From Larkinella soli (GTDB lineage: Bacteria; Bacteroidota; Bacteroidia; Cytophagales; Spirosomataceae), in NCBI RefSeq assembly GCF_003703975.1, contig NZ_QTJY01000002.1:248001-312000 (forward strand): 64,000 nucleotides of DNA, in the 5' to 3' direction. This document shows, one piece after another, positions 63,839 to 64,000 of this stretch (its first letter is position 1; every line of letters begins with the position of its first letter). The notes beneath the pieces were generated by a model. That model had not been told where the DNA came from and searched no databases. It saw only the letters and a program-made list of their open reading frames with translations. Made by a program: the position numbers and the translations under genes.

Positions 63839-64000
63839 ATGAAAAATATCATAGGGCTTTTCATAGCCCTGCACCTGTTTCCGTTTTTTCGCACTGCAGC
63901 GCAGGTCGCTCCCCCTCACTTTAAGCATATTTCCGCCAACGAAGGGCTTTCCCAAACCAACGTCACCTGTATCCTTCAGGACAGAAAAGGATTCATGTGG
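63839..64000 (+). CDS. Propeller sensor protein, 3' partial
   Basis: From ATG 63839 the frame is open to the window edge (54 codons). A signal peptide (IIGLFIALHLFPFFRTAA) is followed by FKHISANEGLSQTNVTCILQ and DRKGFMW, which is the standard beginning of the periplasmic Reg_prop propeller of Bacteroidota sensors, usually hybrid two-component kinases or propeller-LytTR proteins. Which type it is cannot be told because the remainder lies outside the window. Confidence 0.8.
   Translation, partial: MKNIIGLFIALHLFPFFRTAAQVAPPHFKHISANEGLSQTNVTCILQDRKGFMW

Overview
The window looks like the chromosome of a GC-rich Bacteroidota, most likely a Cytophagales/Spirosomataceae relative (Larkinella- or Spirosoma-like; inferred from gene content, not from a marker gene). 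Supporting signs are Bacteroidota-type promoters (-7 box TAnnTTTG, best seen before tRNA-Asp), few Shine-Dalgarno sequences, LytS/LytTR and AraC regulators, propeller sensor proteins and PadR plus prefix-domain ABC permease pairs.

Region 1 (1-20.5 kb) is compact and GC-rich. It holds the end of a TamB-like protein, a permease-adaptor-TolC RND efflux operon, two small acidic proteins, a menaquinone pair (isochorismate synthase and hotdog thioesterase), a histidine phosphatase, a LytS/LytTR two-component system, a TPR protein with a Rieske/FAD oxidoreductase, a Nif3 and zinc-ribbon pair, and a DinB protein. It ends at a tRNA-Asp with a clear promoter and terminator.

Region 2 (about 20.6-40.7 kb) begins directly after the tRNA with a decayed tyrosine integrase and is visibly AT-richer. 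It holds mostly single-gene units: hydrolases, a VOC protein, small membrane proteins, a lipoprotein, several unrecognised small proteins and several pseudogenes. Between them lie 12 copies of two related intergenic repeat families. In 11 of 12 copies the repeat points the same way as the gene that follows. A broken serine recombinase and a broken IS1182-like element lie inside. This cassette-like array, with no visible integron integrase, is the most unusual feature of the window.

Region 3 (40.7-57 kb) is GC-rich again but still accessory. It has a formylglycine-enzyme-like protein opposite a membrane winged-helix regulator, a periplasmic molybdenum oxidoreductase operon, and an AraC regulator divergent from an aldo/keto reductase-cupin-NTF2 operon. 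A conserved palindromic site with identical spacing to the promoter precedes both metabolic operons and suggests one AraC regulon. A truncated second aldo/keto reductase is joined to a PDZ aspartyl protease. A membrane protein, a DsrE protein and a PadR/ABC permease pair follow.

Region 4 (57-64 kb) carries a KASIII-like synthase, an exported carboxylesterase, a second AraC regulator with a dienelactone-hydrolase-like enzyme, an acetyltransferase and a second mandelonitrile-lyase-like cupin, and the start of a propeller sensor protein that runs off the window.
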